NCBI GenBank assembly: GCA_027064265.1
Contig: JAMOQA010000496.1
Span: 1 to 7,496 of the forward strand
Direction: 5' to 3'
DNA from: Acidobacteriota bacterium
GTDB lineage: Bacteria > Acidobacteriota > Polarisedimenticolia > J045
Length of the DNA: 7,496 nt
Shown here one piece after another: positions 1 through 6,605 of this stretch. Position 1 is the stretch's first letter; each line of letters begins with the position of its first letter. A program made the translations under genes and the position numbers. A model generated the notes under the pieces. It made no database searches and was not told the origin of the DNA. It saw only the letters and a list, made by a program, of their open reading frames with translations.

Positions 1-1512
1 CTGTGGATCCAGCGGGTCTCCACGACCCGGATCCTTCGCCAGAGCGGTGTCCAGCTCGCCGGTCTCGTGGCCGGCGCCACCCGCGAGGCGATGCTCCGGA
101 ACGACCGGGAGCGGATCCAGTCCACGGTGGACACCCTGGCCCGGCAGCGGAACATCGCCGCGATCCGGATCCTGCGGAAGGACGGCCGAATCGCCTATGC
201 CTCGAACCGCGCGGAGGTGGGGCGAACGGTCCGCATGGACGAGCCGCAGTGCCGGGCGTGCCACGCCTCGTCCCGCCCGCTCCGGAGCCTTCCGCCGGGG
301 GAGGAGGCGCGGGTCGTCGACCAGGACGGACGGCACGTTCTCGCGATCACCCGGATGATCGAGAACGAACCGGAGTGCTCGACGGCGGCCTGCCACGTGC
401 ATCCCGCCGACACGCCGATCCTCGGCGTGCTCGACGTGCACCTGGACCTGGAACCGTACGAACAGGCGCAGCTGCAGTCGGCCGCGGAGCTGATCGTCTC
501 GAGCCTCTTCGGAATCCTCCTCGTCGTCGGGATCAGCGTCGTCGCGATCCAGCGGATGGTCGACCGGCCGGTGCGCACGCTGATCGAGGGGGTCGAGCGC
601 CTGGCCGCGGGCGACCACTCGGTGCGTGTCCCGGAGGTTTCCGACGACGAGCTGGGAGTGCTCGCCCGAGCCTTCAACCGCATGGCCCGGGACCTGGCGG
701 CCGCGCGCCAGGAGCTGATCGAGTGGGGCCGGACGCTGCAGCGGCGGGTGGAGGAGAAGACCCGGGAGCTGGAGCAGGCCCAGGAACACATCGTCCGGGT
801 CGAGAAGATGGCCTCTCTCGGGAAGCTGGCCGCCGTCGTCGCCCACGAGATCAACAATCCGCTGGCGAGCGTGGTCACCTACGCGAAGACCCTGGTCCGG
901 CGGATTCGCAAGCAGGACATGACGGACGAGTGCCGGGAGAACCTGGAGTACCTGGACGCGATCGCGGCGGAGGCGAAGCGGTGCGGGACGATCGTCTCCC
1001 AGCTCCTCGCCTTTGCCCGGCAGAAGACAGGTGAGTTCGAGGAGACCGACGTCAACCAGGTGGTCGAGAAGGCGCTCTTCCTCGTCGACCACAAGCTGGA
1101 ACTGGCCGGCGTCCAGGTGATCCGCGAGCTGGACCCGGCGCTGCCCCAAGTGGTCGTCGATCCCTCCCAGGTGCAGCAGGCCCTGATGGCCCTCCTGATC
1201 AACGCCGCCCAGGCGATGGAGGGCGGCGGCGAGGTGCGGGTGGCGACCCGCGCGGTGGAGGGGGGGGTCGAGGTGATCGTCGCGGATACCGGGCCCGGGA
1301 TGACCCCCGACGTGGCGGCCCACGCGTTCGAGCCGTTCTTCACGACCAAGGAGGACGGTGGCGTCGGGCTCGGGCTGTCGGTCGTCTACGGGATCGTCGA
1401 GCGGCACGGCGGGAGGATCGAACTGGACACGGCGCCCGGGAAGGGGTGCCGGTTCACGCTGTTCTTCCCGGCGACGCCGCCGGGGCCGAACGGCGCCGGG
1501 GAGGAATCATGA
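1..1512 (+). CDS. Haem c-binding membrane sensor histidine kinase (5' truncated)
   Basis: Sensor kinase of a two-component system. The frame is open back to base 1, so the start and the expected first membrane helix lie upstream; 503 residues are visible. Counting from the codon at base 1, an extracytoplasmic sensor region runs to about residue 160. It contains CRACH (84-88) and a CX4CH motif (126-132), both covalent haem c attachment patterns. A membrane helix follows at about 163-184, then a HAMP linker (about 185-235) and a coiled coil. The HisKA dimerisation domain carries the phospho-acceptor His282 in AHEINNP. The HATPase_c domain has an N box near 399-405, DTGPGM (429-434) and GLGLSVV (456-462). 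All catalytic motifs look intact. Its stop codon overlaps the next start (ATGA), so the response regulator is its obvious partner. Haem-based redox or ligand sensing is inferred from the motifs; the fold of the sensor domain was not recognised. Confidence 0.93.
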   Translation: MWIQRVSTTRILRQSGVQLAGLVAGATREAMLRNDRERIQSTVDTLARQRNIAAIRILRKDGRIAYASNRAEVGRTVRMDEPQCRACHASSRPLRSLPPGEEARVVDQDGRHVLAITRMIENEPECSTAACHVHPADTPILGVLDVHLDLEPYEQAQLQSAAELIVSSLFGILLVVGISVVAIQRMVDRPVRTLIEGVERLAAGDHSVRVPEVSDDELGVLARAFNRMARDLAAARQELIEWGRTLQRRVEEKTRELEQAQEHIVRVEKMASLGKLAAVVAHEINNPLASVVTYAKTLVRRIRKQDMTDECRENLEYLDAIAAEAKRCGTIVSQLLAFARQKTGEFEETDVNQVVEKALFLVDHKLELAGVQVIRELDPALPQVVVDPSQVQQALMALLINAAQAMEGGGEVRVATRAVEGGVEVIVADTGPGMTPDVAAHAFEPFFTTKEDGGVGLGLSVVYGIVERHGGRIELDTAPGKGCRFTLFFPATPPGPNGAGEES

Positions 1513-2876
1513 AGCGGCGTGCACCCCACGTGCTGATCGTCGACGACGAGCGGCATGTCCGGGAATCCCTCTCGAACTGGTTCGTCGAGGATGGCTACGA
1601 GGTGAGCACCGCCGGCAGCGCCAAGGAGGCGCTCCAGGTGCTGGCCACCCGGGACGTGGACGTCGTCGTCACCGACATCCGGATGCCGGGGATGGACGGT
1701 CTCGAGCTCCAGCACCGGATCCGCGAGGTGAAGCCCGAGGTCGCGGTCATCCTGATCACGGCATACGCCTCGGTGTCGACCGCGGTGCAGGCGCTCAAGG
1801 AGGGAGCCTGGGACTACCTGGTAAAGCCGTTCGACCCGGAAGACCTGTCCCGCGTCGTGGCGAAGGCCTGCGAGAAGCTGCGCCTCGAGGAGGAGAACGC
1901 GGCGCTCAAGGAGCGGATCGCCGCCAGCGTGCCGGAGTTCGTCGCCGGGGAGAGCCCCGCGATGCGGCGGGTGCTCGACCTCGTGGAGGCGGTCGCCCCG
2001 ACGGACGCCACCGTGCTGATCCGCGGGGAATCGGGAACCGGCAAGGAGCTGATCGCCCGCCTGATCCACGCGAAGAGCCCCCGCGCCTTCGGCCCGCTCG
2101 TGGCCGTCAACTGCGGTGCCCTGCCGGAGGGGGTACTGGAGTCCGAGCTGTTCGGGCACGAGAAGGGTGCCTTCACCGGGGCGGCGGGCCGGCGGAAGGG
2201 GAAGCTGGAGCTGGCGGACGGCGGCACCCTCTTCCTCGACGAGATCGGGGAGATCTCCCCGAAGGTGCAGGTCGAGCTGCTGCGGGCCCTCGAGGAGCAC
2301 AAGATCACGCGGGTCGGCGGGACCCAGGAGGTGCCCGTCGACTTCCGCGTCGTCTGCGCGACGAACCGGGACCTGGAAGAGGCGGTGCGGGCGGGAACGT
2401 TCCGCGAGGACCTCTACTACCGGATCAACGTCTTCCGCATCGACCTCCCGCCCCTTCGGGAGCGGCGGGAGGACATCCTCCCGATCGCGGAGCACTTCGT
2501 CGAGCGGTACGCGCGGGCGATGGGCCGGAAGGTCAGCGGGTTCTCGCAGGCGGCCCGCGAAGTACTGCTCTCCCACGACTGGCCGGGCAACGTCCGCGAG
2601 CTGGCGAACGCCATCGAGCGGGCGCTCGTCGTCTGCCGGGAAGGGGAGATCCGGCCCGAGCACCTGCCGATCGTGCGCCGGACCGCGAGCGGGGCCGGGG
2701 AGGACGCGGCCGACCTCTCCCTGCGCACCGTCGAGCGGCGGCACATCCGGAAGGTCCTCGAGATCTGCGAGTGGAACGTCACCCGCGCGGCGAAGGAGCT
2801 CGGGATCGACCGGGTCACCCTCTACAACAAGATGAAGAAGTACGGGATCGAGCGCCCGGGCCAGGCGGGGAACTGA
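1509..2876 (+). CDS. Sigma-54-dependent NtrC-family response regulator
   Basis: Complete 455-residue transcription activator that uses ATP to remodel RNA polymerase bound to sigma-54. The receiver domain (about 6-120) has the acidic pair Asp12/Asp13, phospho-acceptor Asp56 in TDIRMPGMDG, Thr84 and Lys106. The AAA+ domain (about 145-385) has Walker A GESGTGKE (173-180), the sigma-54 contact loop GAFTGA (220-225), Walker B around LFLDEIGE (241-248), the arginine-rich FREDLYYR segment (298-305) and WPGNVREL (358-365). A Fis-type helix-turn-helix lies at about 414-447. The start at 1509 is chosen because it overlaps the kinase stop, has a GGGGAGGA ribosome site just upstream, and begins the receiver domain directly. 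An earlier in-frame start at 1446 would add residues that only overlap the kinase gene. The intact GAFTGA loop predicts sigma-54 target promoters; one good candidate lies at 6494-6509. Confidence 0.97.
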   Translation: MKRRAPHVLIVDDERHVRESLSNWFVEDGYEVSTAGSAKEALQVLATRDVDVVVTDIRMPGMDGLELQHRIREVKPEVAVILITAYASVSTAVQALKEGAWDYLVKPFDPEDLSRVVAKACEKLRLEEENAALKERIAASVPEFVAGESPAMRRVLDLVEAVAPTDATVLIRGESGTGKELIARLIHAKSPRAFGPLVAVNCGALPEGVLESELFGHEKGAFTGAAGRRKGKLELADGGTLFLDEIGEISPKVQVELLRALEEHKITRVGGTQEVPVDFRVVCATNRDLEEAVRAGTFREDLYYRINVFRIDLPPLRERREDILPIAEHFVERYARAMGRKVSGFSQAAREVLLSHDWPGNVRELANAIERALVVCREGEIRPEHLPIVRRTASGAGEDAADLSLRTVERRHIRKVLEICEWNVTRAAKELGIDRVTLYNKMKKYGIERPGQAGN

Positions 2877-2888
2877 GGGAGATGCGCG

Positions 2889-3494
2889 GTGATCGCCTGG
2901 CGCGTGGAACTCGTGCGGATCGGCACCGTCGCCCCCGGCGTCTTGCGCCGCCTGGCGGCGGAGCTGGCCCCGTGCCTCGCCCGGGAGGTCTTCGTCGCCG
3001 GCGCCACGATCGACCCGGCGCCGGCCTTCGACCCGTTGCGCCGGCAGTACCGGGTGGACGACCTGCTGCTGGCCCTCCTGGACCCGCCGCCGCCGCCCGG
3101 CGTCAAGCGGGTCGGCGTGACGAACCTGGACATCTTCCTGCCGGTCTTCACCCACGTGCTGGGGCTCGCCCAGCATGGCGGGCCGGTGGCGGTGGTCTCC
3201 CTCCATCGCCTGCGTCCCGACGAGCCGGAGCACCCGGACCCCTCCGGGGTGCTGCGCCGGCGCCTCCTCAGGGAGGTGCTGCACGAGCTGGGGCACACCC
3301 TCGGGCTCGTCCACTGCAACGTGCCGTGGTGCGCGATGCGCGCGTCCCGGGTGGCCGAGGAGGTCGACCTGAAGGACGCCGCCTTCTGTCGAAGCTGCGC
3401 GGGGGAGGTCGGCCTCGCTGCCGACTGTCCCTGCGCCGGTCGTGACCCCGGGGACCGGGAGCCCCCGCGGGTCGAGAAGGAGCATGAGGGATGA
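2889..3494 (+). CDS. amzA: Archaemetzincin-type zinc metallopeptidase
   Basis: A 201-residue protein with the archaemetzincin signature. It has HELGHTLGLVHC at 132-143 (zinc ligands His132, His136, His142; catalytic Glu133), then Cys148, Met150 (the Met-turn position), and Cys167/Cys170. The second set of four cysteines is known in this family to hold a structural zinc. There is no signal peptide or membrane helix, so it is expected in the cytoplasm. The GTG start is supported by GAGGGAG about seven bases upstream; an ATG at 2882 is out of frame. The gap from the last zinc-site cysteine pair to the C terminus contains an extra CPC (180-182). The gene lies 12 bases after the regulator and overlaps the cytochrome gene by ATGA, so it is fully inside the operon. 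Archaemetzincins are mostly archaeal and eukaryotic, with a patchy bacterial distribution. The substrate is unknown, and the family shows aminopeptidase-like activity on only a few substrates. Confidence 0.92.
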   Translation: MIAWRVELVRIGTVAPGVLRRLAAELAPCLAREVFVAGATIDPAPAFDPLRRQYRVDDLLLALLDPPPPPGVKRVGVTNLDIFLPVFTHVLGLAQHGGPVAVVSLHRLRPDEPEHPDPSGVLRRRLLREVLHELGHTLGLVHCNVPWCAMRASRVAEEVDLKDAAFCRSCAGEVGLAADCPCAGRDPGDREPPRVEKEHEG

Positions 3495-4021
3495 GAGGAA
3501 AGCGGAAGACGAGCCTCGCGGCGGGGGCGGCGGTCCTGCTCGGGACCGTGCTGCTGCCCCTGGTCCTCGCCGCCTCGCCGCCCGGGGAGATCCGGTGGTC
3601 CTCCCACGTGGGCGAGGTGGCGTTCCCCCACGGGATGCACGTCGAGGACCTCGGTATCGAGTGTACCGAGTGCCACCACCCGACCCGGGCCGCGAAGCTC
3701 GAGACGCCCCACCCGGAGATCTTCACCGGGGAGCTGCAGCGCTGTTCCCTGTGCCACCGGGAGGCGGGGCCGAAGCGGGCACGGGGGACATCCTCCGGGA
3801 ACGGCGCCGACACTCGCCAGTATCGTTGCGCAACCTGCCATGGCCCGCGGACGACTCGCGCCGGCGAGTTCCCCGGGTTCAAGGTCGCGATGCACGCGAC
3901 CTGCGGGAAGTGCCACGAGATCGGGACCGGGACGAAGGCCAGCGCCAGCTGCGCCACGTGCCATTCCGGCCCTGCGACCCCGTGGACCGAGCCGGCTGGC
4001 AGCCGGGAAGGGAGGGACTGA
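3491..4021 (+). CDS. Pentahaem cytochrome c (periplasmic electron-transfer subunit)
   Basis: A 176-residue exported cytochrome. A Sec signal peptide occupies about residues 1-28 (basic start, long hydrophobic core, LAAS near the cleavage site). Five CXXCH haem attachment sites lie at 58-62, 85-89, 113-117, 138-142 and 154-158. Extra histidines (39, 47, 50, 63, 74, 135) are enough to serve as distal ligands for bis-His, low-potential haems; the assignment is inferred. The FPHGMH segment at 45-50 resembles cytochrome c7/c3-type proteins. No catalytic CXXCK site is present, so this is an electron carrier and not a nitrite reductase. The start overlaps the peptidase stop (ATGA), with AAGGAG eight bases upstream. 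The following FeS and NrfD genes make this the likely cytochrome subunit of a quinone:cytochrome oxidoreductase, comparable in arrangement to Hmc or to Geobacter Cbc-type clusters. I am unsure which named subunit it matches. Confidence 0.93.
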   Translation: MRGKRKTSLAAGAAVLLGTVLLPLVLAASPPGEIRWSSHVGEVAFPHGMHVEDLGIECTECHHPTRAAKLETPHPEIFTGELQRCSLCHREAGPKRARGTSSGNGADTRQYRCATCHGPRTTRAGEFPGFKVAMHATCGKCHEIGTGTKASASCATCHSGPATPWTEPAGSREGRD

Positions 4022-4911
4022 TGGACCGGAGAAAGTTCCTCGAGCTGGCCGGCACCGCCGGCGCGATGGCGGCGGGAGCCGGGCTCGCGAAGGCGGCCAC
4101 GAAGGCCGCGAAACCGTCCGACAACAAGGAGAAGGACGAGGAGTTCGTCGCGGTACTGGTCGACACGACGCGCTGCATCGGGTGCCGCCGGTGCGAGGTC
4201 GCCTGCGCCCAGGTCAACGGCCTGCCCGTGCCGGACCCGGCCCGTGACGGGGCCCTCGAGAAGGATCGCAAGACGACGGTCGACCAGTGGACCGTGGTCA
4301 ACCGGCGGGAGACCGAGAAGGGCGAGGTCTTCGTCAAGACCCAGTGCATGCACTGCGAGCAGCCCGCCTGCGCCGCCGCCTGCCCGACCAAGGCGATGGA
4401 GAAGACGCACCTGGGGCCGGTGATCTGGCACCCGGACCGGTGCATGGGTTGCCGCTACTGCATGATGGCGTGCCCGTTCGAGATCCCGCGCTTCGAATAC
4501 GACAGCTGGAACCCGCGGATCCGCAAGTGCATCCAGTGCTACGAGCGTCTCCAGGACGGGGAGCAGCCGGCCTGCGTCGAGGCCTGCCCCCAAGAGGCGC
4601 TGATGTTCGGGAAGAAGAGCGACCTTCTCCAGGAGGCCCGGAGTCGCGTCTACCGCCATCCCGACAAGTACTTCCACCACATCTACGGGGAACACGAGGC
4701 CGGCGGGTGTGGATGGCTCTACCTGTCGGCGGTTCCCTTCGAGGAACTCGGGTTCCCCACCGACGTGGGGACGACTCCCTACCCGGAGTACACGAAGGAC
4801 TTCCTGCTGAGCGTCCCCGTGGTCGACATGATCGTTCCACCCCTCCTCTATGGCCTCTACGAGCTGACCAGCCGCAAGGAGCGGGTGCAGGAGCAGGAGG
4901 AGGGAGCATGA
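4021..4911 (+). CDS. Tat-exported ferredoxin subunit with four [4Fe-4S] clusters (HmcB/HybA-like)
   Basis: A 296-residue electron-transfer subunit that would pass electrons between the NrfD-like membrane protein and the cytochrome. The N terminus has a twin-arginine-type signal (RRKFLELAG, then an Ala/Gly-rich stretch to about 27), so it should be exported folded. Sixteen cysteines in four groups match four cubane clusters: 52/55/58/62, 109/112/117/121, 141/144/147/151 and 170/173/185/189. One more cysteine, Cys230, is unassigned. Near the C terminus, residues 264-281 are apolar (VPVVDMIVPPLLYGLYEL) and may be a short membrane anchor, as in HybA/HmcB relatives. The start shares one base with the cytochrome stop (TGATG), after a GGAGGG ribosome site. 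The stop overlaps the next start. The family is certain; the name of the specific complex is inferred from neighbours. Confidence 0.94.
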   Translation: MDRRKFLELAGTAGAMAAGAGLAKAATKAAKPSDNKEKDEEFVAVLVDTTRCIGCRRCEVACAQVNGLPVPDPARDGALEKDRKTTVDQWTVVNRRETEKGEVFVKTQCMHCEQPACAAACPTKAMEKTHLGPVIWHPDRCMGCRYCMMACPFEIPRFEYDSWNPRIRKCIQCYERLQDGEQPACVEACPQEALMFGKKSDLLQEARSRVYRHPDKYFHHIYGEHEAGGCGWLYLSAVPFEELGFPTDVGTTPYPEYTKDFLLSVPVVDMIVPPLLYGLYELTSRKERVQEQEEGA

Positions 4912-6128
4912 GCACGGTGGCGACGACGGGAGCTCCCCCGCGGCGCTCCCTGGGAGAGTTCATCCTGGAGCAGCTCCGGCCTCACGGGCCGATCCTCACC
5001 CCCTTCAACATCATCTCCGCCCCGATCATCCTGGCCGGGATGGTCCTCGTCGTGATCCGGTTCTGGAAGGGGATCGGTGCGGTCTCCAACCTGAGCCAGG
5101 CACACCCGTGGGGCGTCTGGGTCGGGTTCGATGTGATGACCGGGGTCGCCTTCGCCGGGGGCGCCTACATCCTGACCGCGGCGGTCTACGTGCTGCACGC
5201 GGAGAAGTACCACCCGATCATCCGGGCGACCGTGCTGAACGGCCTGCTCAGCTACATGTTCTACAGCGGCGCCCTGATGATCGATCTGGGCCGCCCCTGG
5301 CACATCGTCAACCCGATCATCGGGAACAAGTTCGGGTACAGCTCGATCATGTTCCTGGTGGCCTGGCACTTCCTGCTGTACACGCTCTCGGAGTTCATCG
5401 AGTTTTCCCCGGCGATCGCCGAGTGGCTGCACCTGCCGAAGCTGCGCCAGGTCCTGAAGGCCCTGACCCTGCCGACCGTGATCATCGGGGTGACCCTCTC
5501 GACGCTTCACCAGTCCGGACTCGGGGCGCTCTTCCTCTTCAACAAGAACAAGCTCCACCCGCTGTGGTACACCGAGTTCCTGCCGGTCCTGTTCCTGGTG
5601 TCCAGCGTCTTCGCCGGGCTCTCGATGGTGATCTTCGAGGGGTCGATCACCCACCGGGCGTTCCGGATCCAGATCGACCCGAAGAAGCACCACGAGTTCG
5701 ACGAGATCACCCTGGGGCTCGCCCGGGGCGCCGCCGCGACGATGTACGTCTACCTCTTCTTCGAGCTGCTGGTCTTCCTGCACGGCAAGCATTGGCGCTA
5801 CCTGAACACGGGCTGGGGTGCCTGGTGGCTCGTCGAGATGGTCGGGTTCGTGGCGATCCCCCTCGCGCTCTACGCCCACGGGTACGAGCGGCGGCGACTG
5901 GGAGCGATCCGGGTCGCCGCGGCACTGACCCTGGTCGGAGTCATGCTGAACCGGCTGAACGTCTGCATGATCGCCTTCAACTGGAAGTCGCCGGTGAAGT
6001 ACGTGCCGGCGGTCTCCGAGGTGGTGATCACCCTGATGGTCGTCTTCCTCGAGATCTGGGCGTTCCGCTGGATCGTCCACCGGCTCCCGGTGCTCCGGGA
6101 GGCGCCGGCACCGGCGCAGGAGGGCTGA
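4908..6128 (+). CDS. NrfD/HmcC-family quinone-interacting membrane subunit
   Basis: A 406-residue polytopic membrane protein, longer than the shortest NrfD proteins and close in size to the HmcC/HybB type. Apolar helices are seen at about 34-52, 71-96, 108-125, 145-166, 186-202, 224-243, 275-293, 305-323, 333-352 and 365-391, suggesting about ten. Family-like motifs are DLGRPWH (126-132), STLHQSGLGALF (198-209) and LNRLNV (347-352). Members of the family oxidise or reduce menaquinone and exchange electrons with a ferredoxin subunit, which here is the preceding gene. The start at 4908 overlaps the ferredoxin stop (ATGA) and has AGGAGGAGGG upstream. The membrane segments and coupling to a Tat-exported FeS protein place the cluster-facing side outside the cytoplasm. 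The direction of electron flow cannot be read from the sequence. Confidence 0.95.
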   Translation: MSTVATTGAPPRRSLGEFILEQLRPHGPILTPFNIISAPIILAGMVLVVIRFWKGIGAVSNLSQAHPWGVWVGFDVMTGVAFAGGAYILTAAVYVLHAEKYHPIIRATVLNGLLSYMFYSGALMIDLGRPWHIVNPIIGNKFGYSSIMFLVAWHFLLYTLSEFIEFSPAIAEWLHLPKLRQVLKALTLPTVIIGVTLSTLHQSGLGALFLFNKNKLHPLWYTEFLPVLFLVSSVFAGLSMVIFEGSITHRAFRIQIDPKKHHEFDEITLGLARGAAATMYVYLFFELLVFLHGKHWRYLNTGWGAWWLVEMVGFVAIPLALYAHGYERRRLGAIRVAAALTLVGVMLNRLNVCMIAFNWKSPVKYVPAVSEVVITLMVVFLEIWAFRWIVHRLPVLREAPAPAQEG

Positions 6129-6131
6129 GCG

Positions 6132-6332
6132 ATGGAATGCCACCACTTTGTCGACATCTTCGCGATGAAGGGGCTGGAGTACCTCCTGGCCGTCCTCTTC
6201 CTCGTGACCTTCGTCCTGTTCATGCGGCACCTGAAGCGGCACGCTCCCGCGCCGCGCCGCGAGCCGCCCCCACCGCCGCGTCTCGAGGAGACCATCGTGG
6301 CGCCGCCGAAGGATTCATCGGGGGGGCGTTGA
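6132..6332 (+). CDS. Small single-helix membrane protein, possible complex subunit
   Basis: A 66-residue protein, last gene of the operon. It starts three bases after the NrfD-like stop, with AGGAGGG seven bases upstream, which supports translation. It has a short MECHHF start, one membrane helix (about residues 14-31), a basic MRHLKRH segment (31-37) and then a proline-rich, probably disordered tail. The positive charges after the helix suggest an outside N terminus and a cytoplasmic tail. No family was recognised. Small one-helix proteins also occur in Hmc (HmcD) and in many respiratory complexes, where they stabilise assembly, so a similar role is inferred from position. The Cys3-His4-His5 cluster is worth noting as a possible metal or haem contact. 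The 3' end contains a run of seven G (6320-6326). Confidence 0.75.
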   Translation: MECHHFVDIFAMKGLEYLLAVLFLVTFVLFMRHLKRHAPAPRREPPPPPRLEETIVAPPKDSSGGR

Positions 6333-6371
6333 GCGGTTCAACGGTCCCAACTCCCGAAAGAGCAACGACTT

Positions 6372-6415
6372 CACGCCCCGTCGCGGTCGAACGCCCGGCG
6401 GGGCGTGGTGTTTTT
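6372..6415 (+). terminator. Intrinsic terminator of the electron-transfer operon
   Basis: Perfect 9-bp arms CACGCCCCG (6372-6380) and CGGGGCGTG (6399-6407) enclose an 18-base loop. GTG and a run of five T (6411-6415) follow. It lies 39 bases after the last operon gene and before a new promoter, the expected place for a transcription stop. Confidence 0.8.
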
Positions 6416-6423
6416 CCATGCGG

Positions 6424-6440
6424 GCGAGGATCCTCCTCGC
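6424..6440. promoter_or_regulatory. 17-bp palindrome, candidate enhancer site for the NtrC-type regulator
   Basis: GCGAGGA (6424-6430) and TCCTCGC (6434-6440) are exact inverted repeats around TCC. The centre lies about 88 bases before the predicted +1 of the sigma-54 promoter at 6494, the usual range for activator dimers of this family. A flanking direct repeat GCGGGCGA occurs at 6420-6427 and 6439-6446. No T run follows, so it is not a second terminator. Binding by the regulator encoded at 1509 is inferred. Confidence 0.4.
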
Positions 6441-6493
6441 GGGCGAAGTGTAGAACGCATTGAAAACAAACGACTTCCAAAACCGGCGCACGG

Positions 6494-6509
6494 TGGCACG
6501 CTTCGTGCT
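6494..6509 (+). promoter_or_regulatory. Sigma-54 (-24/-12) promoter of the GcvH-like gene
   Basis: TGGCACG at 6494-6500 matches the -24 element exactly. Four bases later GTGCT (6505-6509) matches the -12 element TTGCW at all but its first base. The invariant GG (6495-6496) and GC (6507-6508) are separated by the required 10 bases. Predicted transcription start is near 6520, giving a leader of about 86 bases. It lies just downstream of a terminator and upstream of a gene, and the window encodes a sigma-54 activator. Confidence 0.78.
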
Positions 6510-6567
6510 CTAGGAATGGGTGCCCGGAAGGGGCAAGGACACGAAGGATCGAGAAACCGAAACGAAC

Positions 6568-6591
6568 GCGGGCCCGGAGCCCGGGACCCGC
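6568..6591 (+). promoter_or_regulatory. Strong hairpin in the 5' leader beside the ribosome site
   Basis: GCGGG-CCCGG (6568-6577) pairs with CCGGG (6581-6585) and CCCGC (6587-6591) around an AGC loop, with one bulged A at 6586. This gives a ten-pair, almost all G-C stem. It ends one base before the Shine-Dalgarno stretch GGAGGAAGG (6593-6601). It could stabilise the mRNA or limit ribosome access; no known riboswitch class was recognised. Confidence 0.5.
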
Positions 6592-6605
6592 CGGAGGAAG
6601 GAACC

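Noticed and set aside
2882..2884. ATG as start of the peptidase gene
   Set aside because: It is out of frame with the archaemetzincin; GTG at 2889 has correct frame and a well-spaced ribosome site.
1358..3445. Very long + strand frame (695 codons) overlapping the kinase end and the regulator
   Set aside because: Arg/Gly/Pro/Ala-rich shadow product in the wrong frame of well-recognised genes.
1386..3485. Long minus-strand open frame (699 codons) opposite the regulator and peptidase; similar minus-strand frames at 3268-4695, 4857-6242 and 6510-7427
   Set aside because: GC-rich coding DNA leaves long open frames on the opposite strand. Their products are low-complexity and match no family, while the + strand genes have clear domains and ribosome sites.
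3491..6128. Nrf nitrite reductase operon
   Set aside because: The cytochrome lacks a CXXCK catalytic haem site and NrfA size; only the FeS and NrfD-type subunits are shared with Nrf.
6424..6440. Second terminator after the operon
   Set aside because: Short hairpin with no T run; position relative to the sigma-54 promoter fits an activator site better.
6405..6605. N-terminal extension of the GcvH-like protein from upstream in-frame starts (6405, 6516)
   Set aside because: It would begin inside the terminator or before the predicted transcription start, encodes a polar segment with no family features, and the strong ribosome site and membrane helix favour 6606.
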